Source of the DNA: Cellulomonas sp. URHE0023
GTDB lineage: Bacteria > Actinomycetota > Actinomycetes > Actinomycetales > Cellulomonadaceae
NCBI RefSeq assembly: GCF_000688475.1
Contig: NZ_JIAN01000007.1
Span: forward strand, 248,001-312,000
Length of the DNA: 64,000 nucleotides
Direction: 5' to 3'
The position numbers were made by a program, and so were the translations under genes. Positions 46,374-54,451 of this stretch are shown one piece after another. Position 1 is the stretch's first letter. Every line of letters begins with the position of its first letter. The notes under the pieces were generated by a model, which worked only from the letters and a program-made list of their open reading frames with translations, made no database searches and had not been told where the DNA came from.

Positions 46374-46407
46374 TTGCGCTGGCCGGGACGTTGGCGCTAG
46401 CGTCAAC
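46374..46407 (+). promoter_or_regulatory. putative promoter with overlapping palindrome upstream of the cysteine operon
   Basis: TTGCGC (46374-46379) and TAGCGT (46398-46403) with an 18-bp spacer form a plausible sigma70 promoter. An 18-bp near-palindrome, GTTGGCGCTAGCGTCAAC (46390-46407, one mismatched pair), covers the -10. It may be an operator, adding transcription-initiation control to the attenuator downstream. Inferred from sequence only. Confidence 0.4.
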
Positions 46408-46474
46408 CCGATTGCGGTCCCGGGCGCTCGCTCGGGGCCTGCACCGACCTGGTTCGGTCATGGAGGACGAAGCG

Positions 46475-46549
46475 ATGAGCGCGCAAGCTGCCGCCCCCTT
46501 CGACCTCTCGCGCGCCCTCGTCGCGCCCACCTGTTGTCGCTGTCTGTAG
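46475..46549 (+). CDS. cysteine-rich leader peptide upstream of cysK
   Basis: 24-aa ORF, MSAQAAAPFDLSRALVAP then TCCRCL, stop TAG. GGAGG lies 8 nt before the ATG, an excellent ribosome site; an ATG 15 nt upstream without one is the alternative. Three of the last five codons are Cys, all TGT, a codon that high-GC genomes normally avoid. The stop is 200 nt before cysK. Cys-rich short ORFs upstream of cysteine genes are known attenuators in mycobacteria, so this is probably a sensor of charged Cys-tRNA rather than a functional peptide. Confidence 0.8.
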   Translation: MSAQAAAPFDLSRALVAPTCCRCL

Positions 46550-46648
46550 AGCGCTGGTTCCTCCGTCGCGCGAGGACGCCCTGACCGGGGCCCTCTCACG
46601 CGCCAGCGCTCGCCCCCTCGTGCAGCGGATCCCGTAGTCGTCCGCTGC
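46507..46648 (+). promoter_or_regulatory. candidate cysteine attenuator: alternative helices between leader and cysK
   Basis: Helix B pairs CTCGCGCG (46507-46514, in the leader ORF) with CGCGCGAG (46567-46574). Helix A pairs GAGCGCTGG (46549-46557, beginning at the leader stop) with CCAGCGCTC (46603-46611). A and B interlock and cannot form together. A third hairpin, GCAGCGGA (46622-46629) with TCCGCTGC (46641-46648), follows. A ribosome stalled at the Cys codons (46532-46543) would cover the left arm of A and free that of B. Energies were not computed. Confidence 0.6.
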
Positions 46649-46749
46649 TCCGGACCGCAGGACCCGGCGCACGTCGTGCTGCCGGACGAGCACGTTCAGA
46701 AGTCCCCCACCCACCGTCGCGTCCGCGGCGGCTCGACCGAAGAGGAACC

Positions 46750-47685
46750 ATGGCACGCATCTACGACGACGCGACTGCGCTCATCGGAAACACCCCGCTG
46801 GTCCGCATCAACAAGATCACCGACGGCGCTCCGGCGACGGTCGTCGGCAAGCTGGAGTTCTACAACCCGGCCAACTCGGTCAAGGACCGCATCGGTGTCG
46901 CGATCATCGACGCCGCCGAGGCGTCGGGTGCCCTCAAGCCCGGCGGCACCATCGTCGAGGCGACGTCCGGCAACACGGGCATCGCGCTCGCGTTCGTCGG
47001 TGCGGCCCGCGGCTACGACGTCGTGCTGACCATGCCGGAGACCATGTCCAAGGAGCGCCGCGCCCTGCTGCGCGCGTTCGGCGCCGAGCTCATCCTCACG
47101 CCGGGCTCCGAGGGCATGAAGGGGGCCGTGAACCGCGCCGACGAGATCGTCGCCGAGCGCGAGGGTGCCATCCTGGCCCGCCAGTTCGCCAACGAGGCCA
47201 ACCCCGAGATCCACCGTCGCACGACGGCCGAGGAGATCTGGGCCGACACCGACGGCAAGGTCGACATCTTCGTCGCAGGCATCGGCACGGGCGGAACCAT
47301 CACGGGCGTCGGCCAGGTGCTCAAGGAGCGCAACCCGAACATCAAGATCGTCGGCGTGGAGCCGGCCGAGTCGCCGATCCTGAACGGCGGCGCGCCCGGC
47401 CCGCACAAGATCCAGGGCATCGGCGCGAACTTCGTGCCGGAGATCCTCGACACCACCGTCTTCGACGAGATCATCGACGTCGACGCCGAGACGGCCGTCA
47501 AGGTCGCGCGCCGCGCCGCGGCCGAGGAAGGGCTGCTCGTCGGCATCTCCTCCGGTGCCGCGCTGCACGCCGCAACGCTCCTGGCCCAGCGCCCCGAGAA
47601 CGCGGGCAAGCTCATCGTCACGATCATCCCGTCGTTCGGTGAGCGCTACCTGTCCACGGTGCTCTACGCGGACCTTCTCGACTGA
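46750..47685 (+). CDS. cysK: cysteine synthase A (O-acetylserine sulfhydrylase)
   Basis: 311 aa PLP enzyme making cysteine from O-acetylserine and sulfide. The PLP lysine is K45 in NSVKDR; the substrate loop is TSGNTG and the phosphate-binding loop [10 protein letters not shown]. Sequence and length are those of CysK rather than cystathionine synthase. AGAGGA precedes the ATG. It heads an operon with cysE, whose product supplies the substrate, and is probably controlled by the leader upstream. Confidence 0.96.
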   Translation: MARIYDDATALIGNTPLVRINKITDGAPATVVGKLEFYNPANSVKDRIGVAIIDAAEASGALKPGGTIVEATSGNTGIALAFVGAARGYDVVLTMPETMSKERRALLRAFGAELILTPGSEGMKGAVNRADEIVAEREGAILARQFANEANPEIHRRTTAEEIWADTDGKVDIFVAGIGTGGTITGVGQVLKERNPNIKIVGVEPAESPILNGGAPGPHKIQGIGANFVPEILDTTVFDEIIDVDAETAVKVARRAAAEEGLLVGISSGAALHAATLLAQRPENAGKLIVTIIPSFGERYLSTVLYADLLD

Positions 47686-47768
47686 CCGTCCTGCCACGTG
47701 GTCCGGTGCCCGCCGCGCAGGCGGGCACCGGACGTCCCCTCTCAGAACCCACAGGACGAAGCCCCTCG

Positions 47769-48353
47769 ATGTCCCCACCCCTGCACTTCCTCGCCACGCT
47801 CCAGGAAGACCTCGAAGCCGCCCGCCACCGCGACCCCGCGGCTCGCTCGCTCGCGGAGGTCGCCCTCGGGTACCCGGGCGTGCACGCCGTGTGGGTGTAC
47901 CGCTTGGCGCACCGGATGTGGCAGCGCCCCGGGCTGCAGCTGCCGGCCCGCCTGATCTCGCAGCTCGCCCGGGCGTTCACCGGTATCGAGATCCACCCGG
48001 GCGCGCGCCTCGGGCGGCGCCTGTTCATCGACCACGGCATGGGCGTCGTCATCGGTGAGACCGCTGAGGTCGGCGACGACGTCGTCCTCTTCCACGGGTC
48101 GACGCTGGGCGGCAAGTCCATGCGGCACGGCAAGCGGCACCCGACGGTGGGCGACGGGGTCGTGGTCGGAGCGGGCGCCAAGATCCTCGGTCCTGTGTGG
48201 ATCGGCGCCGGCGCACAGATCGGCGCGAACGCGGTCGTCATCCACGACGTGCCCACGGGCGCGATCGCGGTCGGAGTTCCGGCCCAGATCAGGATGCGGC
48301 CCACGGCGGCCCCGTTCGACGCCGAGATCGACGACCCGGCGATCTACATCTGA
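47769..48353 (+). CDS. cysE: serine O-acetyltransferase
   Basis: 194 aa. N-terminal helices are short; the C-terminal left-handed beta-helix has hexapeptide repeats with the catalytic [10 protein letters not shown] and IHPGARLG. The length matches the short CysE/EpsC type seen in actinobacteria and Bacillus. It acetylates serine for CysK, encoded 83 nt upstream. The C-terminal Ile ends DDPAIYI; a terminal Ile is what CysK binds in the cysteine synthase complex. A strong terminator follows. Confidence 0.95.
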   Translation: MSPPLHFLATLQEDLEAARHRDPAARSLAEVALGYPGVHAVWVYRLAHRMWQRPGLQLPARLISQLARAFTGIEIHPGARLGRRLFIDHGMGVVIGETAEVGDDVVLFHGSTLGGKSMRHGKRHPTVGDGVVVGAGAKILGPVWIGAGAQIGANAVVIHDVPTGAIAVGVPAQIRMRPTAAPFDAEIDDPAIYI

Positions 48354-48377
48354 CCTCGACCGAACCTGGATACGTCC

Positions 48378-48410
48378 GAAGATCCGCGCGGCTGAGCCGC
48401 GCGGATCTTC
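48378..48410 (+). terminator. terminator after cysE
   Basis: Perfect 15-bp stem (48378-48392 with 48396-48410), 3-nt loop TGA, followed by TGTTTCC. This is the most classical intrinsic terminator in the window. It ends the cysK-cysE operon before the GntR gene. Confidence 0.9.
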
Positions 48411-48426
48411 TGTTTCCTCGAGGCAC

Positions 48427-48456
48427 TTGTTCTAGTTGTACTCAAACAACTATGCT
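48427..48456 (+). promoter_or_regulatory. promoter with operator in the spacer, for a leaderless GntR transcript
   Basis: TTGTTC (48427-48432) and TATGCT (48451-48456) are 18 bp apart. TAGTTGT-N6-ACAACTA (48433-48452) fills the spacer and touches the -10; it is a perfect 7-bp inverted repeat, typical of YtrA-type GntR operators. The ATG lies 6 nt after the -10, so transcription probably starts at or next to the start codon. Confidence 0.65.
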
Positions 48457-48462
48457 GCAGGC

Positions 48463-48813
48463 ATGCTCCTACGGATCGACTCCACCTCCACCGAACCGCT
48501 GTTCGCCCAGCTGGCCGGACAGGTGCGCGCGGCGGTGGCTCGTGGGGAGCTGGGTGTCGGCGAACGCCTCCCCGGCGCACGCGAGCTCGCAGGGTCCCTC
48601 GACATCAACCTGCACACCGTGCTTCGCGCCTACCAGGAGCTCCGCGACGAAGGACTGATCGAGCTCCGCCGGGGCCGCGGAGCGGTGGTCACAGCCGCGC
48701 CGCAGGACAACGCCGAGCTGCACGCGGCGATCGGCGAGCTCGTCCGGGTGTCACGTTCGCTCGGCATCGCACCCCAGACCACGACCGCCCTCGTCAAGGA
48801 GGCCCTCCGTTGA
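48463..48813 (+). CDS. YtrA-type GntR regulator
   Basis: 116 aa: a GntR winged helix (about 10-75, PLFAQLAGQVRAAVARGEL; ELAGSLDINLHTVLRAYQEL) plus a short C-terminal helix pair, no large ligand domain. YtrA-type proteins usually control a neighbouring transporter or membrane protein. ATG 48463 has no Shine-Dalgarno but a -10 ends 6 nt before it. The next gene starts at a TTG overlapping this stop (TTGA), so the two are coupled. Confidence 0.9.
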   Translation: MLLRIDSTSTEPLFAQLAGQVRAAVARGELGVGERLPGARELAGSLDINLHTVLRAYQELRDEGLIELRRGRGAVVTAAPQDNAELHAAIGELVRVSRSLGIAPQTTTALVKEALR

Positions 48814-49808
48814 GCACCGTCCCGCACCGCGCCGTGACCACCGTCCTCACCCTGGTCGTCCCCGCAGCGTTCGTCGGCACGACGGTCGCCGTCGCGGCCG
48901 CATGGTCGGCCGACCTGCCCGACCCCGTCGCCGTGCACTTCGGGGGCGACGGGCCTGACGGCTTCTCGTCGCTCGCCGGCCTGATCTGGCCCTCGGTGCT
49001 CGCCACAGCGCTCGTCGCGCTCGGATGCTGGGCGCTGGCGTTCTTCTGGGGGCGCACGTCCGTCGTGCGGCGGATGGCGGCGGGCACGGCGACAGGCCTG
49101 GCGGCCTTCCTGGCCGCACTCGTGCTGGGGATCCTCGACCTGCAGCGTGGCCTCACCGATGCCGCGGCGGCCGGAGACGTGGACACGGTCACCGGCGTCG
49201 CGATCGGCATCGGCTTCCTCGCGGCGGCGCTCGGGGCGTGGCTCACGCCAGGTGACGCGCGCCAGCCGACGCGTGAGTCCGTTCCCGCGGACGCACCTCG
49301 GCTCCCGCTCAGCGCCGACGAGACGGCCGCCTGGGTCGCGCTCGCGCAGAGCCGGACGATCCTGGTCGCCGGCGGTGCGGCCACGGCCTTCGTCCTGTCC
49401 ATCGCCGTCCTGGCCGAGCTCTGGGTGCTCGCGCTCGTCGCCGTCGCGCTGGCCGTCACGATGCTCGCCATGGCGAGGTTCTCGGTCGTCGTCGACCGCC
49501 GGGGACTCACCGCACGCTCCGCCCTGGGCTGGCCTCGGCTCGCGGTACCGATGGACGAGGTGACGCAGGCCGAGGTGGTCGACGTGTCGCCGTTCCCCGA
49601 GTTCGGCGGCTGGGGCTACCGCGTCGGTCGCGGAGGCCGGGTGGGCATCGTCCTGCGCGCGGGAGAAGCTCTGCTGGTGGAGCGCACGGGCGGACGCTCG
49701 GTCGTCGTCACGGTCGACGACGCCGCCACGGGCGCCGCCCTGCTCAACACCCTCGCGGCACGCGTCCGCGCCAACCCCCCGACACGCGATACCAGCGGTA
49801 GCAGGTAG
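48810..49808 (+). CDS. DUF1648-type membrane protein
   Basis: 332 aa. The N-terminal segment with ADLPDPVAVHFGGDGPDGFSS is the DUF1648 motif (W-x-x-LPDPVAVHW type), followed by about five further helices and a C-terminal soluble domain of about 110 residues with a PH-like pattern. Starts at a TTG overlapping the GntR gene stop. Such GntR plus DUF1648 pairs are common in Gram-positive bacteria and are thought to be involved in envelope stress; the biochemical function is unknown. Confidence 0.85.
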   Translation: MSTVPHRAVTTVLTLVVPAAFVGTTVAVAAAWSADLPDPVAVHFGGDGPDGFSSLAGLIWPSVLATALVALGCWALAFFWGRTSVVRRMAAGTATGLAAFLAALVLGILDLQRGLTDAAAAGDVDTVTGVAIGIGFLAAALGAWLTPGDARQPTRESVPADAPRLPLSADETAAWVALAQSRTILVAGGAATAFVLSIAVLAELWVLALVAVALAVTMLAMARFSVVVDRRGLTARSALGWPRLAVPMDEVTQAEVVDVSPFPEFGGWGYRVGRGGRVGIVLRAGEALLVERTGGRSVVVTVDDAATGAALLNTLAARVRANPPTRDTSGSR

Positions 49809-49854
49809 CCTGACGCAGGCGTCGACGGCGACGGCAGATCGAGAGGACTTGACG

Positions 49855-50889
49855 ATGCGGCTGGGCTACCACACGGGCTACTGGTCGGCGGGTCCCCCGC
49901 CCGGTGCGCAGGAGGCGGTGCTGGGCGCGGAGCAGCTCGGGTTCGACTCGGTCTGGACCGCTGAGGCCTACGGGTCGGACGCGTTCACGCCGCTCGCGTG
50001 GTGGGGATCGCAGACCTCGCGGATCCGCCTCGGCACCGCCATCGCCCAGATCTCTGCCCGGACGCCTACCGCGACCGCCATGGCGGCCCTCACGCTCGAC
50101 CACCTGTCCGGCGGACGGTTCGTGCTCGGCCTCGGCGCCTCCGGTCCGCAGGTCGTCGAGGGCTGGTACGGCCAGCCGTACCCCAAGCCGCTCGCCCGGA
50201 CGCGGGAGTTCGTCTCCATCGTGCGGCAGGTGCTCGCCCGCGAGGCGCCCGTCACGTTCGACGGTCAGTTCTACCGGCTCCCGCTGCGGTCCGACGAAGG
50301 TTCCGGCCTGGGCAAGGCTCTGCGCTCGACCGTGCACCCGTTGCGGACCGACCTGCCGATCCACCTGGCCGCCGAGGGGCCGCGAAACATCGCGATGACG
50401 GCGGAGATCGGCGACGGCTGGCTCCCGCTGTTCTACTCCCCGCGCATGGACGGCGAGTACCGCACCCTGCTGGCTGAGGGCTTCGCCAAGCGCCAGTCTC
50501 CGGCCGACGACTTCGAGGTCGTCGCCACCGTGCCCGTCGTGGTCGGTGACGACGTCGAGTCCGCCGCCGACCAGGTGCGCCCGTTCATCGCCCTGTACGC
50601 GGGCGGGATGGGCGCCAAGGGCGCGAACTTCCACCGCAACGTCCTCGACTGGCTCGGGTACTCGCAGGCGTGCGACGAGATCCAGGCGCACTACCTGGCC
50701 GGCGACCGCGCCCGTGCGATCGCCGCCGTGCCGACCGAGCTGGTCCGAGACATCGCCCTGGTGGGCACAGCCGACGACATCCGCGCGCAGCTCCCGGCCT
50801 GGGAAGCGACCGCGATCACCACGATGCTCGTGCAGGCCGACCCGCGCACGCTGCCCGCGATCGCAGCAGTTCTGGCACCGACCGCCTGA
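49855..50889 (+). CDS. LLM-class F420-dependent oxidoreductase
   Basis: 344 aa luciferase-like TIM barrel. ATG 49855 has GAGAGG 8 nt upstream; a TTG 6 nt earlier is possible. Motifs LGYHTGYW, TAIAQISARTPTATAMAALTLD and GRFVLGLGASGPQVVEGW are those of F420-dependent methylene-H4MPT-reductase-like or mer-type enzymes. Substrate unknown. It uses F420 made or imported via the genes near the left end. Confidence 0.9.
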   Translation: MRLGYHTGYWSAGPPPGAQEAVLGAEQLGFDSVWTAEAYGSDAFTPLAWWGSQTSRIRLGTAIAQISARTPTATAMAALTLDHLSGGRFVLGLGASGPQVVEGWYGQPYPKPLARTREFVSIVRQVLAREAPVTFDGQFYRLPLRSDEGSGLGKALRSTVHPLRTDLPIHLAAEGPRNIAMTAEIGDGWLPLFYSPRMDGEYRTLLAEGFAKRQSPADDFEVVATVPVVVGDDVESAADQVRPFIALYAGGMGAKGANFHRNVLDWLGYSQACDEIQAHYLAGDRARAIAAVPTELVRDIALVGTADDIRAQLPAWEATAITTMLVQADPRTLPAIAAVLAPTA

Positions 50890-50893
50890 CCCG

Positions 50894-51223
50894 GTGGACG
50901 ACGACTACGCCGAGGCGGTCCTGGACCTCGTCACCCAGATCCCCGCGGGACGTGCCATGACCTACGGGCTCATCGCGGAGATCGTCGGCGACCGGTTCGA
51001 GGCGTCGGAGGGGAAGCGCCGCGGCGGGCCGCGCCAGGTCGGCACCGTGCTCGCCCGGGCCTCGTCCGACGTGCCGTGGTGGCGGGTCGTGAACACGGTT
51101 GGTCGACCGCCGGAGCGTCTGCAGCAGCGCGCGCTCGAGGAGCTGCGAGCCGAGCGCACGCCACTGACCGCGGACGGCTCCCGCATCGCCCTGCGCAAGG
51201 CGATCTGGTTTCCGGACGACTGA
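50894..51223 (+). CDS. alkyltransferase-like (ATL) protein of the MGMT family
   Basis: 109 aa, starting at GTG 50894, 4 nt after the upstream gene. It matches the DNA-binding domain of O6-methylguanine methyltransferases (IPAGRAMTYGLIAEIVGD; GGPRQVGTVLARA), but the active-site PCHR is PWWR, so the acceptor Cys is missing and the protein cannot take the alkyl group. ATLs instead bind alkylguanine and recruit nucleotide excision repair. Confidence 0.88.
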   Translation: MDDDYAEAVLDLVTQIPAGRAMTYGLIAEIVGDRFEASEGKRRGGPRQVGTVLARASSDVPWWRVVNTVGRPPERLQQRALEELRAERTPLTADGSRIALRKAIWFPDD

Positions 51224-51314
51224 GCGTGTCTCGTCGGGCCAGCCGCCCGACGCGACTTAACCTGGCCGCGCGCGAACGGCCGCGACCGGTCGCGCGGGTA
51301 CAGCAGGGAGATCC

Positions 51315-53255
51315 ATGGCCATGACCGGGTTGAGCGCGACGCTCGAGCGTCCCTCCACGGTCGCTGCACCGGCAGCCGTGGGTATGCCGCGCCTTCCGGG
51401 CCTCGACGGCATCCGTGCCCTCGCCGTCGCGGGGGTCGTGATCTACCACCTCGGGGCACCGTGGATGCGCGGCGGGTTCCTCGGCGTCGACGTCTTCTTC
51501 GTCCTGTCCGGCTACCTCATCACGACGCTGATCCTCGACGAGGTGGAGCTGACCGGACGCTTCTCGTTCCGGCAGTTCTACGTCCGACGCGCCCGAAGGC
51601 TGCTGCCCGCCCTCGGCCTCCTGCTGATGGTCGTGGCAGGTGTCGGGCTCGTGCTGCGCACCGAGGCTGGCGAGCTGCGCGGCGACATCATCGCGGCACT
51701 GGGATACGCCTCCAACTGGTGGCAGGTCGCCGCCGACCGCTCGTACTTCGAGTTCGTCAGCCGGCCCCCGCTGCTGCAGCACCTCTGGTCGCTGGCGATC
51801 GAGGAGCAGTTCTACCTGGTGTTCCCCCTGGTCGCGCTCCTCGCCGCCCGGTGGGGCCGCGCCCGGGTCGGCGTCCTGGCCGCCGTGCTCGCGGTCGGGT
51901 CCACCGTCGCGATGGGCGTCATCGCGATCCGGACGTCCAGCCCGGTTCCCCACGACCCCAGCCGGGTGTACTTCGGGACCGACACCCACTCGATGGGACT
52001 GCTCGTGGGCGCGGCGGCGGCGTCGGTCTGGGTTCCGTGGCGGACGTGGCACGGGACCGGTTCGTGGACGCAGGAGCGTCGGTACCCGGTGCGCCGGTTC
52101 GAGGCGGGCGTCACGGACGTCCTCGGCGTGCTCGCCCTGCTCGCGGTGGTCGCGGCCTTCGTCTGGGTCGACGAGTACAGCGCTGCGCTCTATCGCGGCG
52201 GCTTCCTCGTGTTCTCGCTGCTCGCGGCGGTCCTCGTCGGTGCGGTCGCGGACCCCGCCGGCGTGCTCGGCCGCCAGATCGGCCGCCAGCCGTTGCGCTG
52301 GCTCGGCGAGCGGTCCTACGGCATCTACCTGTGGCACTGGCCCGTGTTCGTGCTCAGCCGGCCGGGCATCGACGTCGAGGCCTCGCCGTGGCTCGTGACC
52401 CCCGTCCGGATCGCCGTCGTCCTCCTGCTGGCGGAGCTGTCCTACCGCCTTGTCGAGGTACCGATCCGCCGCGGCGCGCTCGGCCGTGCCGTGGCGACCG
52501 TCCGACGCGGTGACGCGGGACGGCGCAGGTCGGCGTTGGCGCTCGGCGCAGCCTCGACAGCGATCGTCGCCGCCGTGACCGTGGCCGTCGCGCTCGCACA
52601 GGTGCCTGCGGCCACCGCCGCGGGACACGCCTGGCAGCCGGGCGTCCCCGTGGCACTGAACCTGTCGCCCAGCCCGGCACCGAGCCCTTCGACGGCTGCG
52701 TCGACGCCGGCCGTCCCGACGCCCTTCCCCGACGTGGCGACACCGTCGGCGGCATCGGTCCCCGCACCCGTGCCTGCGCCGGCCCCGCCCGACCCCGTCG
52801 GCGGTGCTTCGGCGTTCGGCGACTCCGTCATGCTCGGGGCGGCCGCCGAGCTCAATGCGCGGGGCATCGCCGTCGACGCCGCTGAGTCACGTCAGTTCGA
52901 GGTCATGGCGGACCTCGTCCTCGCTGCGGCCTCCGCAGGGACGCTCGGGCACACCGTGATCGTGCACGGCGGCACCAACGGCCCGATCGACGAAGCAGCC
53001 CTGCGGCGCCTTCTCGACAACACCCGTGACCGACGCATGTTCCTGGTGAACGTGCACGTCCCACGGACCTGGGAGGCCTACAACGACGAGCTCTTCACGC
53101 GGGTGGCGCCGGAGTATCCGAACGTCCGGGTGCTCGACTGGGCGTCACTGGCGACCGCGAACAGGCCGTGGCTCTACGCGGACGACATCCACCTGCGCCC
53201 CGGCTCGGGACGCGACGGGTACGCCGACTGGGTGCTGACCTCGATCCAGCCGTAG
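51315..53255 (+). CDS. OafA/YrhL-type acyltransferase with C-terminal SGNH domain
   Basis: 646 aa. An acyltransferase-3 membrane domain with ten to eleven helices fills residues about 25-430 (LPGLDGIRALAVAGVVIYHL; VDVFFVLSGYLI). A Pro/Ala/Ser-rich linker (about 445-490) leads to an extracytoplasmic SGNH hydrolase-like domain with AFGDSVMLGA and the terminal DDIHLRPGS carrying Asp and His. Such proteins O-acetylate peptidoglycan or surface glycans. GGGAG precedes the ATG. Confidence 0.92.
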   Translation: MAMTGLSATLERPSTVAAPAAVGMPRLPGLDGIRALAVAGVVIYHLGAPWMRGGFLGVDVFFVLSGYLITTLILDEVELTGRFSFRQFYVRRARRLLPALGLLLMVVAGVGLVLRTEAGELRGDIIAALGYASNWWQVAADRSYFEFVSRPPLLQHLWSLAIEEQFYLVFPLVALLAARWGRARVGVLAAVLAVGSTVAMGVIAIRTSSPVPHDPSRVYFGTDTHSMGLLVGAAAASVWVPWRTWHGTGSWTQERRYPVRRFEAGVTDVLGVLALLAVVAAFVWVDEYSAALYRGGFLVFSLLAAVLVGAVADPAGVLGRQIGRQPLRWLGERSYGIYLWHWPVFVLSRPGIDVEASPWLVTPVRIAVVLLLAELSYRLVEVPIRRGALGRAVATVRRGDAGRRRSALALGAASTAIVAAVTVAVALAQVPAATAAGHAWQPGVPVALNLSPSPAPSPSTAASTPAVPTPFPDVATPSAASVPAPVPAPAPPDPVGGASAFGDSVMLGAAAELNARGIAVDAAESRQFEVMADLVLAAASAGTLGHTVIVHGGTNGPIDEAALRRLLDNTRDRRMFLVNVHVPRTWEAYNDELFTRVAPEYPNVRVLDWASLATANRPWLYADDIHLRPGSGRDGYADWVLTSIQP

Positions 53256-53281
53256 CGCTCCCGACCCGGCCGTAGGGCGCT
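53254..53281. terminator. weak hairpin between convergent genes
   Basis: AGCGCTCCC (53254-53262) can pair with GGGCGCT (53275-53281) with one bulge, spanning the 25-bp gap between the acyltransferase stop and the SpoIIE phosphatase stop. It may end transcription on both strands. Confidence 0.35.
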
Positions 53282-54375
53282 CAGTCGCGACGGATGAGGA
53301 CCAGGGCCCGGTCGTCGTCGTCCCCCGCCCGTACCCCGGCCAGGACCTGCGCGGCCCGCCCACCGCCCGGTGAGAGCACCCGGTCGGCAACGCCCATGAG
53401 GCGGTCGATGCCCTGGTCGAGGTCGCCCGCAGCCCCACCCTCGATCACGCCGTCCGTGTACAGCATCAGGACGTCCCCACGCTCGAGCCTGCCCTGCCGC
53501 GCCTGGCAGACGAAGTCCTCGACGACACCGAGCGCGGGGCTGCCCACCGTGTCGACGACATCGAGGCGACCCGAGCCTGCGTGCCGCTGCAGCGCCGGCG
53601 GATGACCTGCGGACGACACCCAGTAGTCCCCGCTCGGCAGGTCGACGGCGACGTGGATCGCGGTGGCGAAGCCTTCCTCCCAGTCCTGGTCGAGGAGGTA
53701 GCCGTTGGCCGCTCCGAGGAACTGCTCACGAGGCAGCGCGCCCAGGAGGCCGCCGAACGCGCCCGACAGCTGCAGCGACCGGACGCCGGCACCCAGCCCC
53801 TTGCCCGACACGTCGACGAGGACGACCTCGAGGACCTTCCCACCGTCCCTGCTTCCCGCGACCATGAAGTCACCCGAGAAGCCGTCGGCGTGCGCCGACC
53901 GGATCACGCTGTCGACGTCCCATCCCTCGGGAAGCCGAGGCACCCGGCCGTGCGCGGCGAGCCGGTCACGCAGGTCGACGAGCATGAGGTTGCCCGGAGC
54001 ACCCTGCAGGCCCAGGCGCTCCCGCTCCCTCGCGAACGCGATCGTCGCCAGGACGGCCACGTTGATCACCAGGACGATCCCCGGGATCACGGTCGGTGCG
54101 TCGGTCAGCCACAACCACCAGGTCCCGGCGACGACGAACGCACCGAGGATCATCAGCGGGCGGAGCAGCAGCAGGAACACTGCGACCAGCTCGAGCAGCA
54201 GCAACGTCGAGGGCGGAACCCACTGGGGGTACATGCGCACACCGGCGACGATGAGCGCGGCGCAGGTGAGCATCGCGCCCGTCAGCCCGACCTGCGACCG
54301 CAGGCCCAGCCGTCGCCGCAGGAGGCCGGCACGCACCACGAGCCCTCTCTTCGGCGCCCACCCGAGAACCCGCAC
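53281..54375 (-). CDS. membrane-bound PP2C (SpoIIE-type) serine phosphatase
   Basis: 364 aa from GTG 54375. About four helices in the first 140 residues are followed by a SpoIIE/RsbU-type PP2C domain (about 150-360) with the metal-binding acids in GFSGDFMVAG, VDVSGKGLGAG and YTDGVIEG, ending DDDRALVLIRRD. Such enzymes dephosphorylate anti-anti-sigma factors in stress signalling; no partner switch genes are nearby. TACGCT ends 6 nt before the start, so the mRNA may be leaderless. Confidence 0.88.
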   Translation of the reverse strand: MRVLGWAPKRGLVVRAGLLRRRLGLRSQVGLTGAMLTCAALIVAGVRMYPQWVPPSTLLLLELVAVFLLLLRPLMILGAFVVAGTWWLWLTDAPTVIPGIVLVINVAVLATIAFARERERLGLQGAPGNLMLVDLRDRLAAHGRVPRLPEGWDVDSVIRSAHADGFSGDFMVAGSRDGGKVLEVVLVDVSGKGLGAGVRSLQLSGAFGGLLGALPREQFLGAANGYLLDQDWEEGFATAIHVAVDLPSGDYWVSSAGHPPALQRHAGSGRLDVVDTVGSPALGVVEDFVCQARQGRLERGDVLMLYTDGVIEGGAAGDLDQGIDRLMGVADRVLSPGGGRAAQVLAGVRAGDDDDRALVLIRRD

Positions 54376-54451
54376 GTCGGAAGCGTATCCGCCGTCACGC
54401 GCGACGGATATGGACGTGCCACACCCCCGTGGGTGCGGGCACGATGGGCGG

